From positions 1 to 64,000 of the forward strand of contig JAAESI010000181.1 of NCBI GenBank assembly GCA_024229515.1: 64,000 nt of DNA, given 5' to 3'. This DNA comes from Pseudomonadota bacterium (GTDB lineage Bacteria > Myxococcota_A > UBA796 > UBA9615). The notes under the pieces were generated by a model. That model had not been told where the DNA came from. It saw nothing but the letters and a program-made list of their open reading frames with translations, and made no database searches. Made by a program: the position numbers and the translations under genes. Shown one piece after another: positions 43,901-54,064 of this stretch (positions are counted from its first letter, which is position 1; each line of letters starts with the position of its first letter).

Positions 43901-44510
43901 CCTCTACATCACCGGCCACCCGATGGACGCGTACGCGGCGGAGGCAGACACCTTCGCCACGCAGAACACGCTCGATCTGCTCGAGCTGAAGCGCGAGGCG
44001 GAGGTCCACATCGCCGGCATCGCGGCCAGCGCCAAGGTGATTGTCACCAAGGCGAAGCAGCAGAAGATGGCGTTCGTGCAGTTCGAGGACCGCTTCGGGA
44101 GCGTCGAACTGACGGTCTTCCCGCGCACGTTCGAGAAGACCGAGCACCTGCTGATGGACAGCAGCCAGCCGCTGCTGGTGAAGGCGAAGATCGACGACGT
44201 GGACCGATCCGAGGGGATCGTGAAGCTGATCGCGGACGACATCCGCAGCCTCGCCGAGGTGCGCGAGAGCGAGACCACGCGTGTGACCTTCTGCTTCGAG
44301 GCGGAAGAGGCGAGCGAGGAGGCGATCAAGCAGCTGACCGACGTGCTGGCCAAGCACCCCGGCTCGGCGCGCACGCGGGTGCGGGTCAAGGCGGAGGTCG
44401 GCTCCAGCGTGGAGATCGTGCTGCCCGCCGGGTACGACGTGCGGCCGTCGGCGGCGATGATGGAGGCGGCCGAGATCGCGTTCGGGAAGCGGATCGCGGC
44501 GTTCGACTGA
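40995..44510 (+). CDS. dnaE: DNA polymerase III alpha subunit DnaE
   Basis: The replicative polymerase, 1171 residues. Order: PHP domain (1-280), palm with GPGRGSGAGSLVLY and catalytic aspartates in PDVDVDF (D415, D417) and KFDFLGL (D571), thumb/fingers (QLESSGMRELLRGL, ALYRPGPMG, QEQVMQIA, FNKSHTAAYGLIAYQTAW), HhH region, an internal clamp-binding-like QVGLF (929-933) followed by an eight-glycine run, then an OB domain and C-terminal tau-binding domain. The PHP metal-binding residues are altered: HLHVKSQ where active PHPs have HLHxHS, and TDEMN for TDHGN. The PHP is therefore probably not a proofreading nuclease, implying a separate epsilon subunit. Confidence 0.96.
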   Translation: MTDVAGRPFVHLHVKSQYTLLGALGTPDAYASRAAELGMTHLALTDEMNLFGAVEFYKACQGHDIKPIIGAELIVAPNGRGTPNKPRENFRLVALVKNQTGYVALNHLVSEGYFSGRHYVPRIDKELLTEQRDRMREGVILMSGDLRGEIPRLLASNKMDEAADAARFYEDIVGAGNFYLELMDLGWGAVAGGMGGEADQRSINDKLIALSQATGIPTVVTNNAHYPSQDRAFHLEVAQCLQMTNTLKDEFRFRFPSDQFFLKDAELMYALFEGQEQALENTTAIAQQCDFHFTFDDYHFPVYPHLEGRTPEEVLPEIAYAGMIERFGEDVGQEYKDRLQEELGIIDQMGFAAYFLIVYDFINWAKKNGIPVGPGRGSGAGSLVLYSLRITDIDPLPYDLLFERFLNPERISMPDVDVDFCQHRRGEVIDYVNEAYGGETQVTQIITFGRMLAKGVLRDVGRTMGFSFSEVDRVAKLVPDQLGIKLAQAIEQEPKLKRAMEEDPGVDRLVKIGLGLEGTTRHASVHAAGVVIADTDLRNYCPLYKGSGDTDPGVTHFDMGWAEKIGLIKFDFLGLKTLTQIQNALDMAREAGKTEWDFFSFNDVPLDTPEVYELLARGDTLGVFQLESSGMRELLRGLKPTAFEDIISVAALYRPGPMGMGMHTAFVERKHGREPVTYPHPSLQPILQPTYGVIVFQEQVMQIAQVMGGYSLGQADLLRRAMGKKKKSEMDKQRVLFLEGAAKNEVPEVKANAVFDLMAEFASYGFNKSHTAAYGLIAYQTAWIKHHIPAEFFASLLSIESSNTDKVLLYMDDARKHDIEVLPPDVNESRLRFHVVGDKVRFGLTAIKGVGASAIAAILEAREKVGRFESLDGFLNEVDPKRVNKTVLEALAKCGAFESMGYTRAELLESVPRLVDFMKRAAEDRNSGQVGLFGGGGGGGGSNAVKLNIPRRPEWPEKRRLAMENEALGLYITGHPMDAYAAEADTFATQNTLDLLELKREAEVHIAGIAASAKVIVTKAKQQKMAFVQFEDRFGSVELTVFPRTFEKTEHLLMDSSQPLLVKAKIDDVDRSEGIVKLIADDIRSLAEVRESETTRVTFCFEAEEASEEAIKQLTDVLAKHPGSARTRVRVKAEVGSSVEIVLPAGYDVRPSAAMMEAAEIAFGKRIAAFD

Positions 44511-44523
44511 GGGGACACAGACG

Positions 44524-44910
44524 ATGCAGAAAGTTCAGGGGATCGGCGGCATCTTCATCCGGGCCAAGAACCGGGAGGGGCTGGCGCGTTGGTACCGGGA
44601 GCACCTCGGGGTGCCGGTGGACGAGTCCTGGTGGGGCGGCTCGTTCGAGTGGTCCAAGCAGCACGAGTCGGGCTCGGCGGCGACGGTCTGGAGTGTCTTC
44701 CCGACCGATACGAAGTACTTCGGGAAGGCGAAACCGAGCTTCATGATCAACTACCGCGTCGCCGACCTGGACGCCATGCGGACTCAGTTGATCGAGCGCG
44801 GCTGCCAGGTCGACGAAGCAGTTGAAGAGTCCGAGTTCGGACGTTTTGGGTGGGTCACGGATCCCGAGGGGAACCGCGTCGAGCTGTGGGAGCCGCCTAC
44901 AGCGGGATGA
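44524..44910 (+). CDS. VOC (glyoxalase/bleomycin-resistance fold) protein
   Basis: A 128-residue single-module vicinal-oxygen-chelate protein. It shows the usual opening GIGGIFIRAKNREGLARWYR, a central FMINYRVADLDAM, and the closing FGWVTDPEGNRVELWEP with the C-terminal metal-ligand-type Glu. The N-terminal His ligand of classical glyoxalases is replaced in GGIFIRA, so metal dependence is uncertain. Substrate unknown. It lies 13 bases behind dnaE and its stop overlaps a small ORF (ATGA). Confidence 0.85.
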   Translation: MQKVQGIGGIFIRAKNREGLARWYREHLGVPVDESWWGGSFEWSKQHESGSAATVWSVFPTDTKYFGKAKPSFMINYRVADLDAMRTQLIERGCQVDEAVEESEFGRFGWVTDPEGNRVELWEPPTAG

Positions 44911-45029
44911 TGACGATGAGGCTCATTGCTCTCTCCGGGTTGGGGTTCACCCCCTCCGAAGGAGCCGGCTGCGCGTCTTTTTTCGGCTTTCTCGAGATTC
45001 AGGAACTGAGGACGGCGATTCCAGGATGA
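44907..45029 (+). CDS. Candidate 40-residue small ORF bridging two genes
   Basis: A short open frame begins with an ATG overlapping the VOC stop (ATGA, 44907-44910) and ends with a TGA overlapping the ATG of the next gene (ATGA, 45026-45029). It encodes 40 residues (MMTMRLIALSGLGFTPSEGA, then CASFFGFLEIQ and a short end), partly hydrophobic, with a second ATG pair at 44910 and 44916. The two exact 4-base couplings are the main support. No family recognised. It may be a translational bridge or a chance frame. Confidence 0.4.
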   Translation: MMTMRLIALSGLGFTPSEGAGCASFFGFLEIQELRTAIPG

Positions 45030-46391
45030 ACACAGAACTCGGCGATGCCCGCAGGGCCCTGCTGGCCATGGCCCTGACCGCCTTCGGGGTGCTGATCCTC
45101 GAGGTGGCGATCACGCGGATTCTGACCGTGATCCTCTGGTACCACTTCGCCTTCCTGTCGCTGTCCCTGGCCATGCTCGGCCTGGGCGCCGGGGGTCTGG
45201 TTCGCCCTCTGGAAGCCGGGGCCGCAGGCGCTTCGCCGCTCGTTGCTGGCTTCCGCCCTGCTGCTCCCCGGGTCCCTGGCGGTGCTCTTCGGGCTGGGGC
45301 CGGGCGTCTACCGGGTGGCCGGCAGCGCACCCGTCGTCGGCGACCTGATCGATCCGATCCTCGCGCTCGTCATCCTCTGCATGCTCGCCCCGATGTTGGC
45401 GCTGGGCAGCGCGATCTGCCTGTTCCTCATGCGCGCGAAGGGGGACGCGATCGGCCGGATGTACGGCGCCGATCTGCTGGGCGCGACCCTCGGCGCGGTG
45501 GCGGTCGTCCCCCTGATGACCTTGGCGCCGACCCCGCTGATCATCGCGGGCGCCGGGCTGCTGCCGCTGATCGCGCTGGCCCTCATCGCCCCGCCGGCGC
45601 GCCCCGCCGCGGGGATCGTGGGGGCGCTGTTGATCGCGAGCTTCGTGTGGGGGGCCCCCACGAGCTGTCGTTCAACAAGCGCTACCTGGAAGACCCGGGG
45701 TCCGAGGAGGTGCTGTTCGAGCGCTGGACCCCGACGGCGCGGCTGACGGTGCTCGAGCAGGTGTCGCTGGCCAGCGAGGCGCAGACCGAAGGCTGGATCT
45801 GGGGCAGCGGCACCCGGGCCCCGAAGGTCACCATCGAGCAGCGCTGGCTGGAGCCGGACGGATCGGCGGGAACCCCGATCTACCGGCTCCCGAAAGGCTC
45901 CGACCTCACCCGCCCGGACGTGCTGCCGCTGCTGTCCTACGACATCACCTCGGTGGGACAGCAGATCGCCGAGGGCGAGCGCGTCGCGATCATCGGGGTG
46001 GGCGGCGACCGCGACATCCTGACCGTGCTGAAGCACGGCGCCAAGACGGTCGACGCGGTCGAGATCAACGGCGGCATCATCGACGTGATGGGGGACCAGT
46101 TCGCGGAGTTCTCCAGCGACCCCTACCGGCTTCCTGATGGGCTTTCCCTTCCCCCTGGGGATGATGATGTTCGGAGAGCCGAACAAGGCCTGGTTCTGGG
46201 CCGTCAACGGAGCCGCCGGCGTGCTGTCCAGCGTCGCGGCCCTGGTGCTCGCGATGCAGATCGGTCTGTCCGGGGCTGGCCTCGTCGGGGTCGGCGTCTA
46301 CCTGATCGCGGTCCTGGGCGCCCCGCGCTCCCAACCCCCTTCGCGCGGGTTGATCTCCAAGGGACCCACTGCTAACCCTCGGCGCCCATGA
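45026..46391 (+). pseudogene. Decayed spermidine-synthase-like polytopic membrane protein
   Basis: Fragments of one gene in alternating frames. 45026-about 45195: N-terminal helices (FGVLILEVAITRILTVILW, FLSLSLAMLGLGAG). About 45198-45650, another frame: WFALWKPGPQALRRSLL and further helices (PLMTLAPTPLIIAGAGLLPL). About 45655-46130, first frame again: HELSFNKRYLEDPGSEEVLF and the SAM-binding-like RVAIIGVGGDRDILTVLKHG with VDAVEINGG. About 46130-46391, third shift: only the last helices (GFPFPLGMMMFGEP, AVNGAAGVLSSVAAL) remain, so most of the synthase domain is deleted. The intact family has about ten helices around an aminopropyltransferase-like domain. The terminal TGA still overlaps the glyQS ATG. 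Confidence 0.8.
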
Positions 46392-49300
46392 ACTTCCAGC
46401 AGCTCATCCTCGCCCTGCAGTCCTTCTGGGCCCAGCAGGGATGCATCCTCGGTCAGCCCTACGACACCGAAAAGGGTGCCGGCACCGCGAACCCCCACAC
46501 GTTCCTGCGCTGCCTCGGCCCCGAGCCCTGGAATGTGGCCTACGTCGAGCCCTGCCGCCGCCCCACGGACGGCCGCTACGGGGAGAACCCCAACCGGCTC
46601 GGCGCCTACTACCAGTTCCAGGTCATCCTCAAGCCGTCCCCCAAGGACGTCATCGACAAGTACCTGCGCAGCCTGACCGCCATGGGCATCCGCCCCCGCG
46701 AGCACGACATCCGCTTCGTCGAGGACGACTGGGAGCAGCCGACCCTCGGGGCCTGGGGCCTGGGCTGGGAGGTCTGGCTCGACGGCATGGAGGTGACGCA
46801 GTTCACCTACTTCCAGCAGGTCGGCGGCATCGAGTGCAAGCCCGTCTGCGCCGAGATCACGTACGGCATCGAGCGCATCGCCATGTACCTGCAGGGCGTC
46901 GACAGCATCCTCGATCTCGACTGGGGCGGCGGCTTCACCTACCGCGACGTGCACCACCAGACCGAGGTCGAGTGGTCCAAGTACAACTTCGAGTACGCCG
47001 ATCCCAAGGTCCTGTTCGAGCTCTTCGATCACCACTTCGGGGAGGCCAACCGGCTCGCTGAGATCGGCCTCGTCTACCCGTCGTACGACAACGCCCTGAA
47101 GTGCTCCCACCTGTTCAACACGCTGGATGCCCGGGGCGCGATCAGCGTCAGCGAGCGCGCCGCCTTCATCGGCCGCATCCGCGACCTCGCCAAGCTCACC
47201 GCCAAGACCTTCGTCGAGGAGCGGGAGAAGCTCGGCTGGCCCATCCTCGCCCGCATGAAGGTCGCCGGCACGCTCCCCGCCGAGCCGCCTCCGCCCGCGG
47301 ACCCCGACGACTCGTTCGACCCCGCCGGGGACACCATCGAGTCGACCAAGGCGATCCCGAGCATCAGCCCCTCGCAGCTGCTCATCGAGCTCGGCACCGA
47401 GGAGATCCCCGCCCGCATGCTCAAGCGGGCCGCGGGCGACTTCCGCAACGCTGTCCTCAAGACCCTCAAGGGCGCCGGCATCGAGACCGGGGAGGTCTCC
47501 ATTGCGTGGACCCCGCGCCGCCTCGCCCTCAGCATCGAGGACGTCGCGCCCCTGTCGGCCGACTCCGAGGAGCTCGTCACCGGCCCCCCCGTTCGCATCG
47601 CGTTCGACGCCGACGGGAACCCCAAGATCCCCGCCATCAAGTTCGCTGAAGGGCTCGGCACCACCGTCGACCAGCTCGAGCGCGTGCCCACCAAGAAGGG
47701 CGAGAAGCTGGCCTTCCGCCAGAAGTCGGGCGGGGAGCCCGTCACCGAGATCCTCGAGCGCGAGCTGCCCGGCCTCATCGGCGGCATCCCCTGGCCCAAG
47801 TCCATGCGCTGGGGCGATCGCGACGAGCGCTTCGTCCGCCCCCTGCACTGGATCGTGGCGCTGTACGGCGACGCCCAGCTGCGGTTCGACTGGGCCGGCG
47901 TGCGCTCTGGCAACCTCACCCGCGGCCACCGCTTCTTCGGCAACGAGACGTTCCCCGTCTGGTCCTGGGACACGCTCCGGGACGGCCTCGCCGAGCGCAA
48001 GGTCACCCTCCTGCCGGGTGAACGCCGCGACGAGATCGAACGGCAGCTGCGCACCGTTGCCGCCGACCTGGGCGGCCGCCCGGTCGAGGACGACACCCTC
48101 CTGGATCTCGTCACCGGCCTCGTCGAGACCCCCCGCGTCGTCGCCGGCTCCTTCGCCGACCGCTTCCTGGGCCTGCCCCGCGAGGTGATCCAGACCGTGC
48201 TCACCGAGCACCAGAAGATGTTCGTCGTCGAAGGCGACCATGGCCTCCTGCCCTGGTTCCTCGGCGTCTCCAACAACCCCACCGAGGACCAGCCCAACAC
48301 CCGGGCCGGCTACGAGAAGGTCGCGGTCGCCCGGCTCCAGGACGGCGTCTTCTTCTACGACAACGACCGCAAGCTCGCCCTCCAGGAGCATGGCGCCAAG
48401 CTCGGCGGCATCACCTTCCTCAAGGGCGCCGGCACCCTCGCGGACAAGGCGGAGCGCCTCCAGACGCTGACCGATGCCATCGGAGGCGACGCCCACGCGC
48501 GCCGCGCCGCCGGCCTCTGCAAGGCCGACCTCGCCACCGAGATGGTCGGGGAGTTCGCCAAGCTCCAGGGCACCATGGGCCGCATCTACGCCCAGCACGG
48601 GGGCGAGCCCACCGAGGTGTCCGAGGCGATCTTCGAGCACTACCTCCCCCGCGGCGCCGACGACGCCCTCCCCGCGACCCCCGCCGGCGCCTACGCCGCG
48701 CTCGCGGACAAGGCCGACACCCTCGCCGCCTGCTTCGCCCTGGGGAAGAAGCCGACCGGCTCGGCCGACCCGTTCGGCCTCCGCCGCGCCGCCCTCGGCA
48801 TCCTCCGCATCCTCGACTCCGGGGTGGTTGGCCTGTCGCTGGACCGCCTCCTCGATGCCGCCGTCGCGGGCGTCGCGGGGATCGGCAAGCGCGAGCCCGC
48901 CGAGGTTCGAGCCGACCTCGTCGGCTACCTCCGCACCCGCCTCAAGGGCCTGTGGACGTCCGCGGGCCACGGCACCGACCTCGCCGAAGCCGTGCTCCTG
49001 GCCGGATTCGACGACGTCGCCGACGGACGCGCCCGCCTCGAAGCGCTCACCCAGCTCCGGGGCGCCGACGAGTTCGCCGACCTCATGGTCAGCTTCAAGC
49101 GCATGGGCAACATCGTGCGCAAGGCCGGCGATGACGCCACCGCCGGTGAGGTCGACCACGGCCTGCTCGAAGCCGGCGCCGAGCGCGGCCTCTACGACGC
49201 CTTCCTGTCGGCGCGCACCGGCGTGCAGGACGCCCCCGACCACAGCACCGCGTTGTCGGCGATGGCGTCGTTGCGCACCCCGCTGGCCAGCTTCTTCGAC

Positions 49301-49417
49301 GACGTCATGGTCATGGCCGACGACGCCGACGTACGACGCAACCGCCTCACCCTCCTCACCACCATCAGCGGCACCTTCGCCCGCATCGCCGACTTCTCCG
49401 CCATCTCGACGGAGTAG
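46388..49417 (+). CDS. glyQS: Fused glycyl-tRNA synthetase, alpha plus beta chains
   Basis: Charges tRNA-Gly in the cytoplasm. Most bacteria with this type have separate alpha (GlyQ, about 300 residues) and beta (GlyS, about 690) subunits; here one 1009-residue chain carries both. Residues 1-295 are GlyQ (starts [54 protein letters not shown]-type [14 protein letters not shown]). A Pro/Asp-rich linker (about 296-326) leads into GlyS ([25 protein letters not shown]-type [22 protein letters not shown]-like region, C-terminal anticodon-binding helix region [17 protein letters not shown]). ATG at 46388 overlaps the pseudogene stop. ppdK follows eight bases later. Confidence 0.95.
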   Translation: MNFQQLILALQSFWAQQGCILGQPYDTEKGAGTANPHTFLRCLGPEPWNVAYVEPCRRPTDGRYGENPNRLGAYYQFQVILKPSPKDVIDKYLRSLTAMGIRPREHDIRFVEDDWEQPTLGAWGLGWEVWLDGMEVTQFTYFQQVGGIECKPVCAEITYGIERIAMYLQGVDSILDLDWGGGFTYRDVHHQTEVEWSKYNFEYADPKVLFELFDHHFGEANRLAEIGLVYPSYDNALKCSHLFNTLDARGAISVSERAAFIGRIRDLAKLTAKTFVEEREKLGWPILARMKVAGTLPAEPPPPADPDDSFDPAGDTIESTKAIPSISPSQLLIELGTEEIPARMLKRAAGDFRNAVLKTLKGAGIETGEVSIAWTPRRLALSIEDVAPLSADSEELVTGPPVRIAFDADGNPKIPAIKFAEGLGTTVDQLERVPTKKGEKLAFRQKSGGEPVTEILERELPGLIGGIPWPKSMRWGDRDERFVRPLHWIVALYGDAQLRFDWAGVRSGNLTRGHRFFGNETFPVWSWDTLRDGLAERKVTLLPGERRDEIERQLRTVAADLGGRPVEDDTLLDLVTGLVETPRVVAGSFADRFLGLPREVIQTVLTEHQKMFVVEGDHGLLPWFLGVSNNPTEDQPNTRAGYEKVAVARLQDGVFFYDNDRKLALQEHGAKLGGITFLKGAGTLADKAERLQTLTDAIGGDAHARRAAGLCKADLATEMVGEFAKLQGTMGRIYAQHGGEPTEVSEAIFEHYLPRGADDALPATPAGAYAALADKADTLAACFALGKKPTGSADPFGLRRAALGILRILDSGVVGLSLDRLLDAAVAGVAGIGKREPAEVRADLVGYLRTRLKGLWTSAGHGTDLAEAVLLAGFDDVADGRARLEALTQLRGADEFADLMVSFKRMGNIVRKAGDDATAGEVDHGLLEAGAERGLYDAFLSARTGVQDAPDHSTALSAMASLRTPLASFFDDVMVMADDADVRRNRLTLLTTISGTFARIADFSAISTE

Positions 49418-49425
49418 GGGACCTC

Positions 49426-52134
<2,709 letters not shown>

Positions 52135-52137
52135 TAC

Positions 52138-52842
52138 CTAGCCCGGAAGCCAGCCGAAGCTCAGCCCCGTCCAACCCATCGTCGGCACCTGGCACGAGCC
52201 GGCCGCTTTCTGCGGTTCCAGTCCGATGGCCTCCAGCAACACGTCCCCGGTGTAGTTCTCGGCGGGGCCGTCCTCGGTCACCGTCAGGCTCGCGCCCCCG
52301 TCGTACAGCACGTAGGCGGTGTCGACGATCACCGGCCCCTTGAGGGCGTCGTCGCAGTCGGCGTCCGCGACGTTCGTGCCGATCTCCAGGGTCACGCTGC
52401 CGGGGACGGGGATGTCGGGGTCGAAGTCGAGCCCCGCGACCGTGTACGTGTTGCCCGAGATGGGCTCGGCGGGCATGTCCCACCAGACAGTGAGGTGAGC
52501 CGTCTCGTCCGGCGCAACCACCATGAAGGTGGCGTTGGAGCAGGAGCGGACGTCGGTCCAGGTGTTGATCTGATCGATGACGGCCTGCACGTCGGCGGGG
52601 CAGGTGGGGGGCGGCGCCGAGTCATCATCGTCGGTGGCGTCGTCGTCGTCCGTCGCATCGTCGTCGTCGGTGGCGTCGTCGTCGTCCGTCGCGTCGTCGT
52701 CGTCGGTGGTGTCGTCGTCATCGGTGGCGTCGTCGTCGTCCCCCGAGGAGTCGTCGTCGTCCACGGGCTCCGGTACGGGGCACGCCGTCAGCGCGAAGGG
52801 GACAATGAACATCAGGATGGTCAGGAGCTTCAGGGATCGCAT
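52138..52842 (-). CDS. Lipoprotein with DDDDAT tandem repeats
   Basis: A 234-residue lipoprotein: signal MRSLKLLTILMFIVPFALTAC with lipobox LTAC (Cys21), followed by an acidic stalk of eight DDDD blocks joined by AT, TT or S-containing pairs. The C-terminal domain has about 150 residues with four cysteines (PTCPADV, RSCSNAT, DADCDDA, GSCQVP). The stalk probably projects the domain from the outer membrane or binds divalent cations. Such DDDDAT/DDDDSA stalks are common in lipoproteins of Myxococcota-like genomes. The ATG at 52842 was preferred over an earlier start for its signal sequence. No function recognised. Confidence 0.82.
   Translation of the reverse strand: MRSLKLLTILMFIVPFALTACPVPEPVDDDDSSGDDDDATDDDDTTDDDDATDDDDATDDDDATDDDDATDDDDSAPPPTCPADVQAVIDQINTWTDVRSCSNATFMVVAPDETAHLTVWWDMPAEPISGNTYTVAGLDFDPDIPVPGSVTLEIGTNVADADCDDALKGPVIVDTAYVLYDGGASLTVTEDGPAENYTGDVLLEAIGLEPQKAAGSCQVPTMGWTGLSFGWLPG
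52619..52763 (-). repeat. 18-bp tandem repeat coding the DDDDAT stalk
   Basis: About seven 18-base units (four GAC/GAT codons plus an Ala-Thr-type pair on the coding strand). The pair codons alternate between two synonymous forms (GGTGGC and CGTCGC as read on the plus strand at successive units), giving a 36-base higher-order period over much of the array. This is consistent with expansion by 36-base duplications. Copy number is likely to vary between strains. Confidence 0.75.
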
Positions 52843-52884
52843 GCAGGTCCTCCGCACCACGCGTTCAGCAGCTTGCGTGCCAGC

Positions 52885-54027
52885 CTATCGGGCGCGGCAG
52901 AGCAGCTCGAGGCGGACCTCATCCCGCCAGGGGAGGCCGTCCTGGTCGCAGCCCCCCGCCAGCAGCACGGCCGCCTCGACGTCCATCGCCCGTACGGCCG
53001 CGTCGTGCCGGGTCGTCGCCTCCGCCACCCCCAGCAGGAGCAGCGCTGCCAGCCCGACCCCCGCGAGCGTGCGCTTGCGGGCCGTGGCGAGGTCGTCGAT
53101 CCACCGAACGGCCAACGGCGCCGCTCCCGCCGTGAGCCACAGCACGGGCAACTGCCCGGCGTTGTCGGTGTAGCGATCCAGCCCCAGAGCCGCGCCGACG
53201 GCCAGCAGGGCCACGCCCACGGCCTCCTTCTTTGGCAGGACCGCCAGCCCCAGGAGCAGCACGATCGCGGCCGGACCCACGTCCCGGGCGAGCAGCCGCC
53301 AGGCCTCCTGCAGCGAGCCGAACGGCCCCCGGTCCGACGGCGCCAGGTCCAGCAGCCCCCGCCCCCCGCTCCACCAGTCGGGCCACAGCAGCCCCAGCGA
53401 GACGACGTACAGCGCCACCGCGACGCCGATGGCCCGCTCGACCGTGGGGCCGTCCCGCCCGGCCAGCAGCGCCAGCCCGGGGAGCAGCACCCAGGCGCTG
53501 GGGTGCGTGGCCCCCGCCCACGCCAGGAGAACGCCGGCGAGGAGCCCCCGTTGGGCCCCCAGCGCCACCGCGGCCCCCAGCAGGAGCGTGGCCAGCGGCG
53601 CGTAGACCTCGACGGTGCCCATCCCCCGCCAGGACGCTGCGGCGGTCAGGATCAGGGCGGGCGCGAGCAGCGGAGCGAGCCCCGCGGGCCCCCCAGCGGG
53701 CCCCAGGCGCGGATCCCGGGGCACCCGGGCCAGCAGTTGGGCACCAAAAACCGTCGCCAGGACCAGCGCGGCGGCGCCCCAGAACCAGCCGAAGATCGAG
53801 GGCGGGAGTCCCACCTTGGTCCAGAGTCCGAGCGGACCTAGATACCCTGCGTGCAGGGACCGCTCCCAGAGGCTTCCGTCGAGGGCTTGAAGCGTGTAGA
53901 CAGCGCCGTCGCCGTCCCACGGCACGTCGCTGCGGAGATACACCGCGAGGCACCCCCAAGCCGCGATCATCAAGGCGAGGGGAAGACGAGGGACGTCGGC
54001 GTGTTGGTGGCTCGACACCCCCAACAC
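52885..54027 (-). CDS. Polytopic membrane protein of unknown function
   Basis: A 380-residue protein with about nine hydrophobic segments (for example FGWFWGAAALVLATVFGAQL, LLAGVLLAWAGATHPSAWVL, GPAAIVLLLGLAVLP). A periplasmic-type loop after the first helix contains DVPWDGDGAVYTLQ, reminiscent of the acidic motif of membrane glycosyltransferases of the GT39/ArnT type, but no catalytic assignment can be made. The C-terminus holds two cysteines (GGCDQDG, LLCRAR). Start is GTG at 54027, with alternative TTG 54024 and GTG 54018. It is divergent from the large lipoprotein gene at 54065. Confidence 0.75.
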   Translation of the reverse strand: MLGVSSHQHADVPRLPLALMIAAWGCLAVYLRSDVPWDGDGAVYTLQALDGSLWERSLHAGYLGPLGLWTKVGLPPSIFGWFWGAAALVLATVFGAQLLARVPRDPRLGPAGGPAGLAPLLAPALILTAAASWRGMGTVEVYAPLATLLLGAAVALGAQRGLLAGVLLAWAGATHPSAWVLLPGLALLAGRDGPTVERAIGVAVALYVVSLGLLWPDWWSGGRGLLDLAPSDRGPFGSLQEAWRLLARDVGPAAIVLLLGLAVLPKKEAVGVALLAVGAALGLDRYTDNAGQLPVLWLTAGAAPLAVRWIDDLATARKRTLAGVGLAALLLLGVAEATTRHDAAVRAMDVEAAVLLAGGCDQDGLPWRDEVRLELLCRAR

Positions 54028-54040
54028 CTTATGGTACCTT
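54012..54040 (+). promoter_or_regulatory. Promoter of the large propeller lipoprotein gene
   Basis: TCGACA (54012-54017), 17 bases, TACCTT (54035-54040), with an extended TG at 54032-54033. Five of six -35 bases match. The -10 sits in a GGTACC palindrome (54033-54038), which on the other strand gives TACCAT, a -10-like hexamer for the divergent membrane gene with a near-leaderless start. Confidence 0.55.
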
Positions 54041-54064
54041 CCCGCCGCTCGTCAAAGCTCCTAG

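Noticed and set aside
44941-45000. Intrinsic terminator with T6 run behind the VOC gene
   Set aside because: The T-run exists (about 44978-44983) but the preceding stem (AGCCGGCT) is a short palindrome without a proper loop, and the region is better explained as a small open frame coupled at both ends.
52885-54027. Assignment of the membrane protein as a GT39/ArnT glycosyltransferase
   Set aside because: Only a weak acidic loop (DGDGAVY) resembles the family; helix pattern and catalytic residues could not be matched with confidence.
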